DNA from: Moringa oleifera
Lineage: Eukaryota > Streptophyta > Magnoliopsida > Brassicales > Moringaceae
Direction of reading: 5' to 3'
Assembly (NCBI GenBank): GCA_021397835.1
Contig: JAJFZO010000724.1
Location: forward strand, 1,649,001-1,713,000
DNA: 64,000 nucleotides
A program made the translations under genes and the position numbers. The notes beneath the pieces are model-generated. The model did no database searches. It was given only the letters and a program-made list of their open reading frames with translations, and was not told where the DNA came from. Shown here piece by piece: positions 12,901 to 25,900 of this stretch; position 1 is the first letter of the stretch, and every line of letters begins with the position of its first letter.

Positions 12901-13522
12901 TGTATCAACCTGGTTTTCTTCATCTTTTTCTCAATTTTCTAGCTTTCAATACCAGAAAATAGGTTTACTTTTCCTCCATGATTAACAAGGTCACTCTTTG
13001 ATATGTCTTGAAATCTGATATTGATCTAAGAAACTTTAGAACCTTGTAGATCCTAACAAGGCTGGCCATCCATCTCATCCAAGATCAAGCATCTACCACA
13101 AGTGCTGTAGAAAATTCTAAAGCATAATGTCACATCCAGCTAAGTTGGAATGTGCAGATCTTGATTGTTTATTGATCATCCTTTTTACTAAACAGGTTTT
13201 ATTCTCTTTTTTATCAGTTTGACAAAAACGTAACATGAGAGAAAAGGGGTATGTGGCTCCGTTTTCCTGATTGAGTTTTGTGTGAGGTGACAATAGTACT
13301 AAGGGGCAAATCACACTAGTAGAGTTCAAACTCAGAAGATGATGACCTCTGTCATTCAGTTTGGCTCAGAGGGAGAGAAACTAGAGCAGTGTCTATGGAG
13401 AAGTACTAACAGAGTTTCTGACAAGTATTATATGAAATAATGGAAACAGGGTTTACAGCCTTACTCATGACAGGGGAAAGCAAAGGTACAATTACAAATC
13501 AGGAGAAGAGAGTTGGTGTTGG

Positions 13523-15772
13523 TTATGTATTAGGTTCAGGGCCTGCTGGTTTTGAGTTGAGAAGTGGCTGAAGAGCTTTCACAACGATTGTCATGTTTGG
13601 TCTGAAGTCTGCCTCGTATTGAACACACAGTGCTGCCACTGCTGCTAGCTAAGGCCATTTCCAGACACACATGCAAAACCCCAAGTCAGTAACAAACGCA
13701 ATATGCCTTCAGTACTAACACAAAAGCAACTTGTAGGGAAGAGATGTCAGAAACCTTGGCAATGGCCTTAGGTGGGTAGTCATTGTTGAGTTTGGGATCA
13801 ACACATTGCTTCACTTTGTCTTCGCTCAATCTGGGAGTTGCCTGCAGCATACAAAGTCATGGATTAGAAGCGTTTGTCTTGAAATAACAAAGAGAAGAGA
13901 AGGAAAAGAGGGAAATGAAACACACCCAGGTGACAAGAGATTGTTGTCCTTTGGGCATTGTATGGTCTACAGGTTTCCTCCCTGTCAATAGCTCTAAAAG
14001 AACAACACCAAAACTGTAAACATCACTTTTCTGTGTTATCTGCCCTGTCATGGCATACCTGCAACCCAACCAAGGGAATAATAGAGTAACTCATCATGTC
14101 ATCAGCTCATAAAAGTTACTTCTGATAACATCTGATAATGTAAAAAAGGCACACCCAGCTAACAGTTCATGAAATGCTTGATATTCCTGATATGGATGTT
14201 GAAACACAGGAAAAGCACTAAACTTGAATTGAGTCATGGAGACATGGCTAAATTGCGTTTGTTGAACATGTTTGTCAGTCATTCCTGTTAAATTAGATAT
14301 ACTTAAATGTAATAAACAGCTCACCATACTTAATAACAGGCAATTGGTTAAAGGTATCCAACTCCAAATTAGGTTGTGGGGTGTCTACTATGCAATTTCG
14401 GCAAGATCAAAACTGTATTGTGGAAGTGAAAGCGAAAGGCAGGCTTACTCCGGAGCATGGTAGCCAAATGTTCCTAAGACTCTTGTAGAATGCAAACGAG
14501 CTGCGGTATCAGAAGATTGATTTGTCAAGTTGAAATCTGCTATTTTGGACGTGAAGTCATCAAAAAGAAGGACATTGCTTGATCTAACATCCCGGTGAAC
14601 TATAGAAGGCTGAACTTTTTCGTGCAGGTACTCGATGCCTTTTGCTGCTCCAAATGCAATCTTAACTCTCTGATTCCAGCTCAGAACCGGACCTGGTTCA
14701 GCCCCTTGTACACCTTTCCTCCCTGGATTTAATTATCACTGAAAGTGAGTAAGATTTTCCAGGAAAAGGCCAAACATCATCGAAAGATAGATTGAATGAT
14801 GTAACCTGGCTTACCATGTAATATGTCATGTAAAGAACCCATAGTAGCAAACTCATACACCAAAATTCTGTTGTTTGCCTCCAAGCAGTACCCAAATAAC
14901 TCCACAAAATGCTCATGCTTAAGCCTTGAAACTGCTGATAACTGCAAGAGATATTGTATGCCATTGAAGTATCTCACAATTAACTAAAAAAGAAAAGATA
15001 AAAAGAAAATGAGACTCAAAATGTGACCTGTGCTGCGAAGTCAGAGTCTGGTTCCTGAGAAGTACTGGTATCAAGCTTTTTGATGGCAGCTTCCTGACCA
15101 TTGAACTTGCCATAGAAAACACGGCCATAAGAACCTTCTCCAATCAAAGCCTTTGAACCAAAATTAGATGTCATCCTATTTAATTCATCCAGTGGAATAA
15201 CTGGAATTTCAATTGGTAAGACTTTTTGAGGAGCCCCACTTTTCACTACATTGGAATTCTTGGGTTCTCCCCTCTCACTGCCTGTAACACAAAGAAAGTA
15301 AAATGGCATGAATGTACCCAGTACATGTACAAATCAAATCTTTCTTTCCCATTTTTTCTTCTAAAATGTCTAAATCTGTGTCATCCATGTTTAACCATGC
15401 AAGTATTACAGATTTTGAACGCATGAATTACTTGATGTTGCCAACTAAACTCAAAAGGCTCTAGAACTACAAATATTTCAACTTTCAATACACATATTCA
15501 TGGTTATCCAAGAAATATATAATGAAATGGTCACTGAAGGAAAGCATCACTATTAAGGAACAGATACTAGTGCTGTCTTTGGCTATTAATTGCCCTTGTT
15601 ACATAAGAAATATCCCAAAATTCGATGTAACAGCCTAAAAATCAAGAACGTAATGCCAAAGAGAGAGTGAATTATTACCACCAGGGTATGAAGCCCCCGC
15701 CCTAGGTGGGGCTGTATACTGGCTAGCAGGTGGGCCGTTAAATTCCTCCTCAGCACCTCCGCAGCAGAACAT
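13523..15772 (-). CDS. PTI1: PTI1-like tyrosine/serine-threonine protein kinase
   Basis: A cytoplasmic receptor-like kinase of the PTI1 family, which in plants acts downstream of OXI1/Pto-type kinases in stress and defence signalling. Coding exons (minus strand): 15679-15772, 15028-15281, 14815-14941, 14449-14722, 13926-14058, 13755-13841, 13523-13648. All have GT-AG junctions and join in frame to 364 aa, the usual family size. The N terminus begins MFCCGG, with cysteines suited to S-acylation. The Gly-rich loop GEGSYG is at residues 79-84, the catalytic lysine at 99 (AAIKK), then HRDVRSSN, the DFN position, GTFGYHAPE and KSDVYSFGV. The C terminus ends [20 protein letters not shown]. The DFG glycine is Asn here, which I recall as normal for this subfamily. 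A probable 5' UTR intron (15849-16255) precedes the start codon. Confidence 0.95.
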
Positions 15773-15848
15773 AGCTGAGACTCGTGAACAAGGCTATCTC
15801 AAAAGTCCATGCAATGAATGAATACTCTCAATGTCCCTAGTAAACTCC

Positions 15849-16255
15849 CTGTAAAATCATGAAGCATTAGATTACAGATCCGAGAGACCACAGAGAATAA
15901 TATCAATCTCTTATGTTCCTCTCGTGTACCAAACTGATCAGTAAATTATGACAAAAACTAGAACAAAACAATGTTGTTGATAACGGAAGAATTTACCTCA
16001 TCTAAATAAGATAAATTTCCATCAAATTAATAATTAATTGGAAGGGAAATGAAAAGGGTGATGCTGTGTATTTCATTCAGAAAATATATCAAATGCCATG
16101 CAGGCAAATAAAAATCCATGTGAACTTATTGGCAACGTATAACCCATTGCAAATCTCAATCCTTGATCAGCCAAGACGCTTAAAAAATCCCGAAAAAGGT
16201 AAAGAAAAAGAAAAATAACGTATAGATGATGAACAATCTGATGAACTGAAGATAC
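15849..16255 (-). other. Probable 5' UTR intron of the PTI1-like gene
   Basis: On the minus strand a donor AAG|GTATC at 16256/16255 pairs with an acceptor TTTTACAG|GGAG at 15849/15848, giving a 407-bp intron just upstream of the ATG at 15772. Transcription would start near 16.3 kb, in the pyrimidine/purine-rich stretch. The junctions fit consensus but are not proven without transcript data. Confidence 0.5.
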
Positions 16256-16706
16256 CTTGTCAGCCTATGATCTGATCAACCCAACAACAGTAGAGACAAG
16301 AATCACTTTGAGTTGCCACACATATGGAGAAAAAGAGAGGGAGAGAGGAGGCGTAAATAGGAGATTAAAACAGAGAATGGAAATGTTAAAGGAAGAACAA
16401 AAATCTGGAAACAGAGAAACAAGAGAGAGATAACATTTTTTGCTTAGTTTATGTTCTGTTTAACTGTCCCTCTCTTTCTCTGTCTGTCCCCCTTGGCTCT
16501 GTTTTGGGGCAGAGGCACATGTTGTTTCTGTTCCGCGCCAAACTCGGTTCCCATAATAACTAACCTCTCTTGGCTTTGTTGCCTTCACGTCTGCACGTCC
16601 TTACACTAATTTCCTGCTTGCCTTTTATAATTCGTGATCAAAACTTCTGATGATCCAGATCATGCTGGTGGGACCAAATGAATCCTGAAGTGTAGATTTG
16701 ATCCAT

Positions 16707-16726
16707 GATGAGCCACGCGGCTCATC
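16707..16726. promoter_or_regulatory. 8-bp inverted repeat in the PTI1 promoter
   Basis: GATGAGCC, a 4-base loop ACGC, then GGCTCATC: a perfect short dyad about 0.4 kb upstream of the likely transcription start. It could be a transcription factor site; none is assigned. Confidence 0.35.
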
Positions 16727-16767
16727 TTATATGGGCGCCTTCTTGTTTAGTTGGTAACATACAACAT

Positions 16768-16774
16768 ACGTGGC
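16768..16774 (+). promoter_or_regulatory. ABRE-like ACGTGGC element
   Basis: ACGTGGC is the core of abscisic-acid-response/G-box elements bound by bZIP factors. It lies upstream of the PTI1-like gene, a family tied to stress signalling. A seven-base match can occur by chance. Confidence 0.35.
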
Positions 16775-17942
16775 ACCATTGGGTTTAGGGCTTACGAGGA
16801 ACAAGGTTTGACTTGCGTAGAAATGAGCCTTGAATCCCTCTTCTTTTGCATTAACTTTTATTTTTATTGGTTTTGTTAGATTTTAAACATTGAAAGTTAA
16901 ATTATTTTTGGGTATCTTAAACTTTTAGATAAATCATTATCTAAGGTTATGTATGATGATATCAGACTTCCCCAAAGTTTTGTTAATTGTTATCATAACT
17001 GGCTATCTATTTGATGTAGAATTTGGCACAAAGAACAATTTTCAACATTAATATTTAATGAATCATGTCAATATGAATCTTGGTAGGTGATTATTTTATT
17101 TAGTTACATTTTGCTGCCCATTGCCATGATCTCTAATATGCATGTTCTCTGATTTGCTGTTGTTTCAACCCAGAAAAGAAATGCCCTAATCCTTTGACTA
17201 AACTTTAATAGCACTCATGTCTCTTATGATTGACAGAGAGACGTAGACACTGGCAAACAAAAACCATCATGACCCATTCCTAGATAATGAATAACGTTAC
17301 AGAGAACCGTAAATGGATTCTGAGTTCTGTCTAATTACTTTGTCCCAAAGTTATCATATAAGCAGTTGACCTGCGGCAGTACCTTTCACTATGAGCCAAG
17401 CTAATTGAATGTCCTTACACTGTAGAAGTCTTTTCTTCCTACTTGGTAAGCTTTCTAAATTCAAACACTGACCATTCAATGGCATTAGAGTCTGCCAGTC
17501 TGTAACTGAAGAAACTGGGAATCCTTCATTTACATTAAATAACATGCAAGCACAAAAGAAAACCAGATATCTTTATGGTTCTCTTCTTGTCCCTTGACTG
17601 AATCTGGCCATCAGGTACATAAACACCACAAAATATACAGGAAGCAGAGGGCAACCCACAACCAATAGAGTTAAATGTCAGGAGAACCAAAGCAAAGATG
17701 GCCGCTGCATTGATCTTTAAGCAACCACATCATAAATTTTTCATTTCCTAGACTAGCTTCTCAGCCCGCATTTGGTCCGAAGCTGCTAAGCTGACAGATT
17801 ACATTGTAGAAGACCATGTGCGGCCACAATACAGAATGTGAACACAAAAGGATAACTCAACCAGAACAATTGAAGTTCCACCCTTCACCAAAAGGGTCTC
17901 AGAATTCTGTACATCTTAACAAACTAAATATGTTTCTGTATC

Positions 17943-20387
17943 TCATTCTTCTTTCCAAATTCGGCCAGTAACTCTCAACTTTAGCTCTTGCCTATCTCCA
18001 CCGGAAAAGTATAAAGCCAAATTCCTTTGGATAATGAGTCCATCCTGGCTATCACGAACTTTCCTATGACTGTCGCGGATGCTCCTAGGAATTCCTTGCC
18101 AAATTAGCTTTCGGCCATTTGCACCAACTTCCAAACTGTAGCTAAACTTCTTTGCCTCGTTATCATCACCCATAAATCGTAAGAATGCCATGTAGACTGG
18201 TGCCATACCAAGCTGGAAAGCCTCAAAGTGCAGGCAGAACTGTCTTCCAAAACAGTTGAACACCTACATAGGTTGAGGTGCAAGATGAATATCAGTATGC
18301 TTCATATTCATGGAATATTAAATTTGACCCGTAGAAGCAACACACAGCAAAAAGGAAGGTCAGAGTTTATGTTACACTAACATGTCTGAGAAAATAACTT
18401 AATATTGAAAGAAAATTTTAAAAGTCAAATTTATTGAACTGACAATAAGCTAGAGCACCTGACAAGATATTTGGTCACCTCATCAAAGCCAAGTGATTCA
18501 ACTTTCAATTACATGGGATTGCCAGTCTTCTATAGCCTCAAATAAAAAAAAGGGTCTAGAACAATGAAATTATAGGATCACATCTTCCGATTATATATTT
18601 GGTTTTTCTTTACCATAGTAAGCTAAATAGTAATCATAATGACATTGCAATGAGGAATAGGTTGTCTGGTACTCATATTATCCAAGGAACTAAAATGCTT
18701 AAACAGCCAACTTCATCAAAAGCCAGTGTAAGTAAACTTACAGTAAGCATCCATGTAGCATTTTCAACTTCATGGGGATTTGATTTGACATAGCGGTGGT
18801 TGAAGGTGCAGCCATCATGCATGTCAACCTTGTGATCATCCTTGAGATGCGCAACAAGGGTTGGAATGTCACCAGTGACAGAACACTCTGATCCAGCGTA
18901 AGGACAACTGTAGGGACGGAAACGACAGTGTTGCTCATGCTTTAGCTTGCTGTAGTATGGGAAAATATCATGGCAACCTAAGCTCTGGTATCTGCAAGGA
19001 AGTTCCAAGGATTCTGCAACTTTCTCCAAAGCCAAACACCGTATATTTCCAAGATCATAGCGGCATGTTGGACAACAGTTGTGCACTCTAACCTTGCAGT
19101 TTGAACATAAAGTGTGGCCATTTGGGCACTGTAAAATTAAAATTTAGAATAACTTTAAATATGTAACATTATATATGTACAGTGACATGTAATTTTAAAT
19201 TTATAAAGGAAGAAGGAAGAATAAATTTCTGTTCCAGAATTGAAATTCATGAGATGGAGGTCAACTTAGTGGATAGAAACAGCATTAGTGTCTGGTCAAA
19301 CAATTGAGAGTACAATGAAAGTTCAACACATTGCTGTCAACCACTATCAATTGGTGATTCATGTGGCATAAGCGCTGCCTTCAACCAATACCAAAAGCCT
19401 ATCTACTTAAAAATTTGTAGTCATGCCTTTCAAACCCCATGAGTTTCACTAGAAGCTTTAGACAATTAACCTCTTCAACCAGCAATCCTTACAATGGTAT
19501 TACTCAAACATATGATATCCCCTTCTATAGCAACTGCAAATTGTAATTCTTTTCCTATGAAACTACCTAACAACCTGAGGGCCTTATATATGGTTTTTCC
19601 AGTCCTTTGCAATATGCATAGCAGACCAAAATTAATTGAATACTAAGACCACCGGCCTCACCTAAAGAAAAAGAAAAGGAACAAGAAAGAGAGAAGTTAA
19701 CTCCATGTACTACTTGCACTACAATGAAAACTGACTTACGAAAAGATTAAATATGGTTACTTACAATATCTTCTTCCACCAAGTAAAATGTAATGCCCAC
19801 TTTAGCATATTAATAAAGGCTGTCAATAGTAAATGTCAACAATAGATAATCATTACTTATTTTTCAGCATAAGCTTTTAAGCATTATCCCACTAGTTCAA
19901 CATACAATAAGAATAGTTAGAGCCAGTCTCCTAGACAAGCCACGTGATATGGGCATTCCTATGCATACAACACCTAAGGAACACACTTTAAACCCATCCC
20001 TCTCGATTATGAAGCACCACATACAAACTTGACTTAACAGCGAAGCAATGCAATCATAAGCTATAAGTCCGTCGTGAAAGATTTTCCCCTTTTTGGTTGT
20101 TTGTCTGACATTTGTGAATAAAATCCTTGCTTCTGATTTGCAGCACCTAGAAACATACATATAGCAGTTTTTTTTTTTTTCTTCCTTCTTCTTCAGTGGG
20201 GTAGAGTCCAACTGCTATTTGATGCAACATTAGGATCAAATTATTGCACATGCACGATGAAAGGGGAACTCCAAATTACTTGCACAAAATAGTTTAAATA
20301 TTTCATTTCCACAACATTCAAATGCAAATTGTAAAATAAGTATTCGCAGGAAAAAGTATGATTAGTATACACTTGGAGGTTGAGAAG

Positions 20388-20424
<37 letters not shown>

Positions 20425-20656
20425 TAGTTCAAGAACAGACCTGATGAATTGGAGGGTACATTAAATTTGTGCAGACAGGACACTCAAGGAGCTCATAAAC
20501 ACCATTGTTTGAATGAATTCCAGCTTTCCCAGCTACACCAACAGTAGTTTTTGTAGGTGTATTATTAGGCTCTGCTTTTGCCATTGCAATATCATAATCT
20601 GCCACGGCTGAATGAGATTCGAGAACTTCTTTGCAAGAACCGCCTCCAGGAGCCAT
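17943..20656 (-). CDS. SINAT2: SINAT-type RING E3 ubiquitin-protein ligase
   Basis: A Seven-in-absentia homologue that ubiquitinates target proteins; plant SINATs act on NAC factors, autophagy proteins and other regulators. Coding exons (minus strand): 20441-20656, 18742-19128, 17943-18263. They join in phase 0 (LYPPIHQ|CPNGH and WMLT|VFNCF) to 307 aa, close to the roughly 308 aa I recall for Arabidopsis SINAT2. The RING runs from Cys59/Cys62 (ECPVC) through Cys73, His77, Cys80, Cys83 to Cys91/Cys94 (CPTC). The SINA zinc-finger/TRAF-like substrate-binding region follows (CRYQSLGCHDIFPYYSKL to the end, RIWKEE). No key residue is missing. The start at MAPGGGSCKEV matches the usual SINAT1/2 N terminus. 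The first coding intron is 1.3 kb and holds an (AT)n tract. Assignment to the SINAT1/2 branch is by recalled sequence. Confidence 0.95.
20395..20427. repeat. poly(A)/(AT)n tract in SINAT intron
   Basis: A run of A followed by TA dinucleotides, just inside the donor end of the first coding intron. Confidence 0.9.
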
Positions 20657-20744
20657 AATGATTCCAGCTGTAGCGATATCTCTAGCTTAGTCACTATGAC
20701 TTGGTGATTCTAACAACTTTCAAAAGGTTTCACCAATCATTGCT

Positions 20745-22326
20745 CTGTTGTACAAAACAGACATCAACGTCAGTGGATATAACATAATTTAAGGCACACA
20801 TATTGTATACAGAATCTATTTCTAGTCTAATAAAAGCTCCAAAGTGAAAAGGAAGGCATAGCAACCAAATAAGTATGGTTCAATAATTAATATAAGCAAC
20901 CCAATATGCTATTTATTTTCAACTGACATGCAAGATTACTTTGGAACACAATAACAGACAACGAAACCAATATTCATTTTCTGGAACTACATATACAGGA
21001 TTCCAACTCAAGACTCTCAACTGGCTGGTCAGAAATCCGCACATGTTTAGGCTCACCAACCTATCAGACGAAAAAGATCAGTCAATTGTTTCCATTTACG
21101 TTTCAAAGGTACACTTGCACCTTTTGAAAGCAAAATATAACTACAGCAAATTAAGAGGTTCAATAATGATATATTCCCAAGAGTAACAAAAGAACTGGGA
21201 ACCTCAACGCTACAAGGATACAACATAGATTCCCTGAAACCAAAATACATACCAGACTCCTAATGAATAAACATGACCATCTAGTATAACTGTAGTTTTT
21301 AACTATAATTCAAAGACTACTACTCACAGCAGCAACACTCCATCAGAAGCTAATACTCTTATCTGTAGTCCCTTAAAAGCCCATTTCTATCATGCCACAT
21401 GAAATAACAGATTTAGACCATTTTACATAAAAAGTCACTGCATAATTAATTCAAAACCCAAAAAGCTACCTTTTCCCATAAGAGATATGTTTAGCAACAA
21501 TAAGAAGGACAGAAACAAAGAAAAAGCAAAGCGAGAGGAAAAATCATAGGGCAACTGAAAAACCAGTATCACTCAACTCAGCACAAAGCATATTATAAGT
21601 CAATGAAAGAAACTTGGAGGTAATAGTTAAAAACTCAAACTTATCATGTCCAATTCCATTCCCCATCAGCCCCATGGCCAAACTCTCTTGCAGAAGAGGA
21701 GATCAAAGTGACTTTCAAGACAGGTTTTTCCAGAAAGTAAGTTTCCTATTTACAGGACCATATAAGCATGCAAAATTTTGGTACAACACCCTTGATAGAA
21801 AGTATCTGCATTTAGATATATAATTAAGTCACCATTTTCCACAGAGTATGAAACCAAATTTTGCCATAAAGTAACTTATACATGTATAGCAACCATCAAA
21901 AACAACCAAGATATGAGACAATTACAGTAAACAATACATAACCCATTTTGAAGTCTGCCAAGCTATCATCTCCAAATGAATACAAAAGATGAATTTTCCC
22001 AGCAAATATCTTCACCCTCTATAAAATTGATCAAAGCAACACGATATGAGACAAAAATTATTGAAACAAAACAAACCCCATTCTCAAACTCCAGGACAAA
22101 TTCTCTCTTCTCAATGCAATGTCAAACTAGGTCTTGGCCAAAAACTCCCTTTCCCATTTGAGATTCATCATCAGACCAATCAACTCAAAGACCAGCAGCA
22201 TCGAAACAAAACAAACCCCATTTCTAGTTTCCAACATAGATAACCTTTTTTTCCTATCAATAGAAAAAAGCCACGCAATCATATAAAACAGAAGGAAAAA
22301 AAAAAGACCCAAATATACAGATATAC
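20745..22326 (-). other. Probable 5' UTR intron of the SINAT gene
   Basis: On the minus strand a donor CTAG|GTATATC at 22327/22326 and an acceptor GTACAACAG|AG at 20745/20744 would define a 1.58-kb leader intron. The upstream TATA-like element near 22.54 kb fits this. Many short open frames in the interval have no recognisable similarity. The call is inference from splice consensus. Confidence 0.45.
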
Positions 22327-22537
22327 CTAGTTGAGATTTCCAAGCCTAGTGTCCTCACATACAATCAAATGAAAACCAGAAATCTGGGTTTTGCTACCAA
22401 GTCAGACAACAATATTTTTTTAAATAGAAAAGAGGTTGAAAGAAAAGATTCAACAAAAGAACAAACAAGATTGCCACAGGAGCTCCGACACTTGCGCGCA
22501 TTACCCGGGTATGGAAATTGAAGAAGAATGGCTTCTT

Positions 22538-22545
22538 CTTTATAG
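22538..22545 (-). promoter_or_regulatory. TATA-like element of the SINAT gene
   Basis: The minus strand reads CTATAAAG, about 30 bp upstream of where the first leader exon would start (near 22.51 kb). It matches the plant TATA consensus. Confidence 0.45.
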
Positions 22546-22891
22546 CAACGCTTTATATCAACGGAGGCCATCAATGGTCTTTGTTGTCTCTATGCTAACC
22601 CAAATCACAATCCACGAACGTGTTCTTCTTTTATTTATTTTTTGCTGTTTACCTTTTTTTCAATATTTTATTGATAACAAATAACAAATTCTTATTTGTT
22701 TTCTCTTTTTTTTAATTTTTCTATTTTGTTCCCATGTGGACCATATGCCTGTTCCCGCACGCAACGTTTGAAAATTTCACTTTTCTTTTTCTTTTTTCGC
22801 CTCTCTCATTTTACTGCCCGTTGACGTTTACTTTCTACAGAGGGATTAATGTTCTGAACTAGCGCGTGTACGGGTAAAAATGTGAACTCGC

Positions 22892-22897
22892 CACGTG
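22892..22897. promoter_or_regulatory. G-box CACGTG upstream of SINAT
   Basis: A perfect palindromic G-box (context CCACGTGC), roughly 0.35 kb upstream of the inferred SINAT transcription start. bZIP and bHLH factors bind such sites. TTGAC W-box cores also occur nearby. Confidence 0.4.
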
Positions 22898-22949
22898 CTC
22901 AGTTCGATTATACTGTTGGGCTGTTGACGAAGTCAATTCTTCGAAGAGG

Positions 22950-25900
22950 TGAGAAATCTTTAAATGGATATTAATTTAATTAATTTATTACCTCCTTCAG
23001 TTTTTTTTCCCTCTGATAAAATGAAATTAATCAAACTTCAAATTTGCATTTTATCACAGTTTTATTTTACAGATTAAAATAACTTTGTCTAAAAGATAAA
23101 TTTGAGTTTTATTGGAAATTTTTTTAAAAAATAAAAAATGTACAAAGTAAGATTTATATTATTTAGTTCAGTTATTTACATGTTTAATTATTTTTATCAA
23201 TATATATTTTAATATTAAATATTTTTAAAATTTTAAGGAATATTTGAGCTATGAAACAAACTTAAAATGAAAAATATATATATTAAAAAATCTTAAATTA
23301 TTAATTTCATCCAAACTAAAATTTTGTTTACTCAATCTTAATGCCCATAAAATTCTTGGTTGGCCCCTTGTTTGGGGTGTTAACTTTTAAAAATTTAGAA
23401 TAAAAATAATAATATAGATATTTATTTAAATATAATTTAAATAAAACTTTAAAATCATGTTAAATATTTAGTAAAATTTATTGTTCTAAGCTTTTAATAT
23501 TTTTATTAAAAACCTTGAATTTTAGATTGATTTTTTTACTATTAGTATAATATATGTGAGGTTCATATGACGTAAAATTTTTTGAGTAAATATTATTTAA
23601 AATTTAAAATTTTATTTTTTAAAATTAATTTTTAATTTTTAAAATATTTTAAATAAATTTTAATTTATCAAATTAAATTTTATTAAAAATTTAAAAATAA
23701 AAATATTTAAATTAAGTATTTTTTTAGAATAAATTTTGACATAAAATTTTTCATAAATACAAAAAAATATTTCACTTACTATCATAAAAAAAATTAAAAT
23801 TTTTTAAGTATTAAAAATATTTTTTAAAAAGTATACTATCAAAAATTTTGAAAATTTATGAAAAATATAACTCATCATTTAAAAATTATTCAAATTTAAA
23901 AGATGAAACAAAAATAAAATTTTTAAATATTTTTAAGTAGTTTTCTAGACATTTTAATAATAAAATATTATTATTAATTTTTTATAATATTTTTTAGTAA
24001 ATATTTAATAAAAATAAAATTAATAGATAAAAATTTGTTTGATGTAAATATTTTGAATTTGTAATTTATTAAAAATCTTTAAAATATGATTACTTAAAAT
24101 TTCATTTCGTTAAATGTTACTTTAAAAAAAAAAACAACATTGCAATTTTTTTAAGAGAAAAACTTCAAAAACAAAAAACAAAAAAGTTGGCACGGGCCAA
24201 GCCTTTCTCTATTTTTCAGGTCTTTTGTCATTTATTGTGGCCCTATGCTGGCTGTGGGAAAATAGCACCAAGTGGTCCTGTCCAGGCTCCACCTACCATA
24301 TGGGCCAACATGTACAAAATAGCATACATTAATTAAATGAATAATAATTCAATAATGTAATTTGTAAGAAAAAAATTATGTATATTTATATAATATTGAA
24401 TAACTCAACCATTGAAACTTATTTAATTAACAAAGACTAGTTGCAGATCACAATTAGTTTGGTTTATAAAACTTATATTATTATATAAATAATTAATATA
24501 CGGATGCTTATACCTCAACAAAGTTATTGTCCTATGCTCCATAATTAAAAACATTAAGAAAATTTAATACTTATCAAATCTTTAAATTAATAATTAATGA
24601 CTCATTTAGATAAGCAAATAGAGATTTCATTTATATTAATTATTGATTTTCTAGATACCGGAACGTCATATCCTTGGTATGGTCCCTTATACTTACCAAA
24701 ATGGAAGAAGGCCGCAAGGTCATCCTCTTGCCTTATCTAACAGCTTATCCTTTGGGAGTATATTTTTAGAAATTGTTTTTTTATTTTACTTAAATAATCA
24801 TAATTAAGGACAGATAATTAATTTTGAAATGTTCTTGAATTGAAATATAAACAACTTGGGGCCTGTTGAAAAGTGACTGGTTTGACCCATTATGGGTATG
24901 AAGCATTTGTTTATGGTATGTTTTTAATTTTTGGTGAATAAATTATGTAGCAGTAGTATTCTGTATGAGAAAAACAATGCCCAGATCATCATTTTGTTTT
25001 TTACTAAAAAGAAAAGAAGAAAAATCTAAAAATAAACTCAAGAGGTCCTCCTTCATGCTCCATGTTTCATGGCTCTGCTGTCCAAATTGCTGGAAAGCGA
25101 GATGGTAATTATAATGATAACAATAATGATAATAGTTTAAATGATGAAGTTATTATTATTATTATTGTTATCATAATGATATTTCACTTCATAACTTTAT
25201 CACAGGGAAGAGAATAATACTGCCAGCTGCTACAATGGTTATGTCCCATCTAACGCCCTCCCACACCAAACCGCTCCATTTATTGAGATAGAATCTAATT
25301 CTTTTTTTTTTTTTGGTATAAAATTGCTGTAATATGTTTTTGTTTTAATTAGAAACCTTCAAAATAAATTAATAGATTAATTGAGATATAAATAAGATGT
25401 TTTTTTACACTCAACCCGAATCCAAATAATTAGGGGATTTTCATAAAAAATGCCTAATTTATTGTGAGGTTATTTATTTAGATTTATTTAATATTAAAAA
25501 ATTAAACATACATATATATATATATAAACCTTTTCTCATGCCACTGGAAAGAGCAAACAATTCTTTGGGCATTGGTTCTTGAATGAAAAATATTTGAGTT
25601 TAGTTAGTGGCTAACGTTTTGGATTACTTTATTGGAAATGGATCTATGAGACATGGTTACACAAATATGTTTAAAAAGAAGACAATTTGATTAATTAATT
25701 GCATCAAATTTTTAAATATTAATATATTATATTTATGTAGTTTGTTGTCTAATATTAAGGTCAACAATAGGTTAGATTGGATTTGGTTCAACTTATAAAA
25801 TCATGGCTCAAATTTGATCCATAACAAAATCAAACAAATTTTTTATAATTATGAGCCAAGTTTGGGTCGCTTATTTGAAAAATATGTAATCTATAACTTA

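Larger units (their letters stand above)
16340..17700. other. PTI1 promoter and intergenic DNA
   Basis: No gene was recognised between the PTI1-like kinase and the 3' end of the SINAT gene. The part nearest 16.4-16.8 kb is the likely kinase promoter. It holds an ACGTGGC element and an 8-bp inverted repeat, listed separately. The small open frames near 17.4 kb have no recognisable similarity. Confidence 0.5.
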
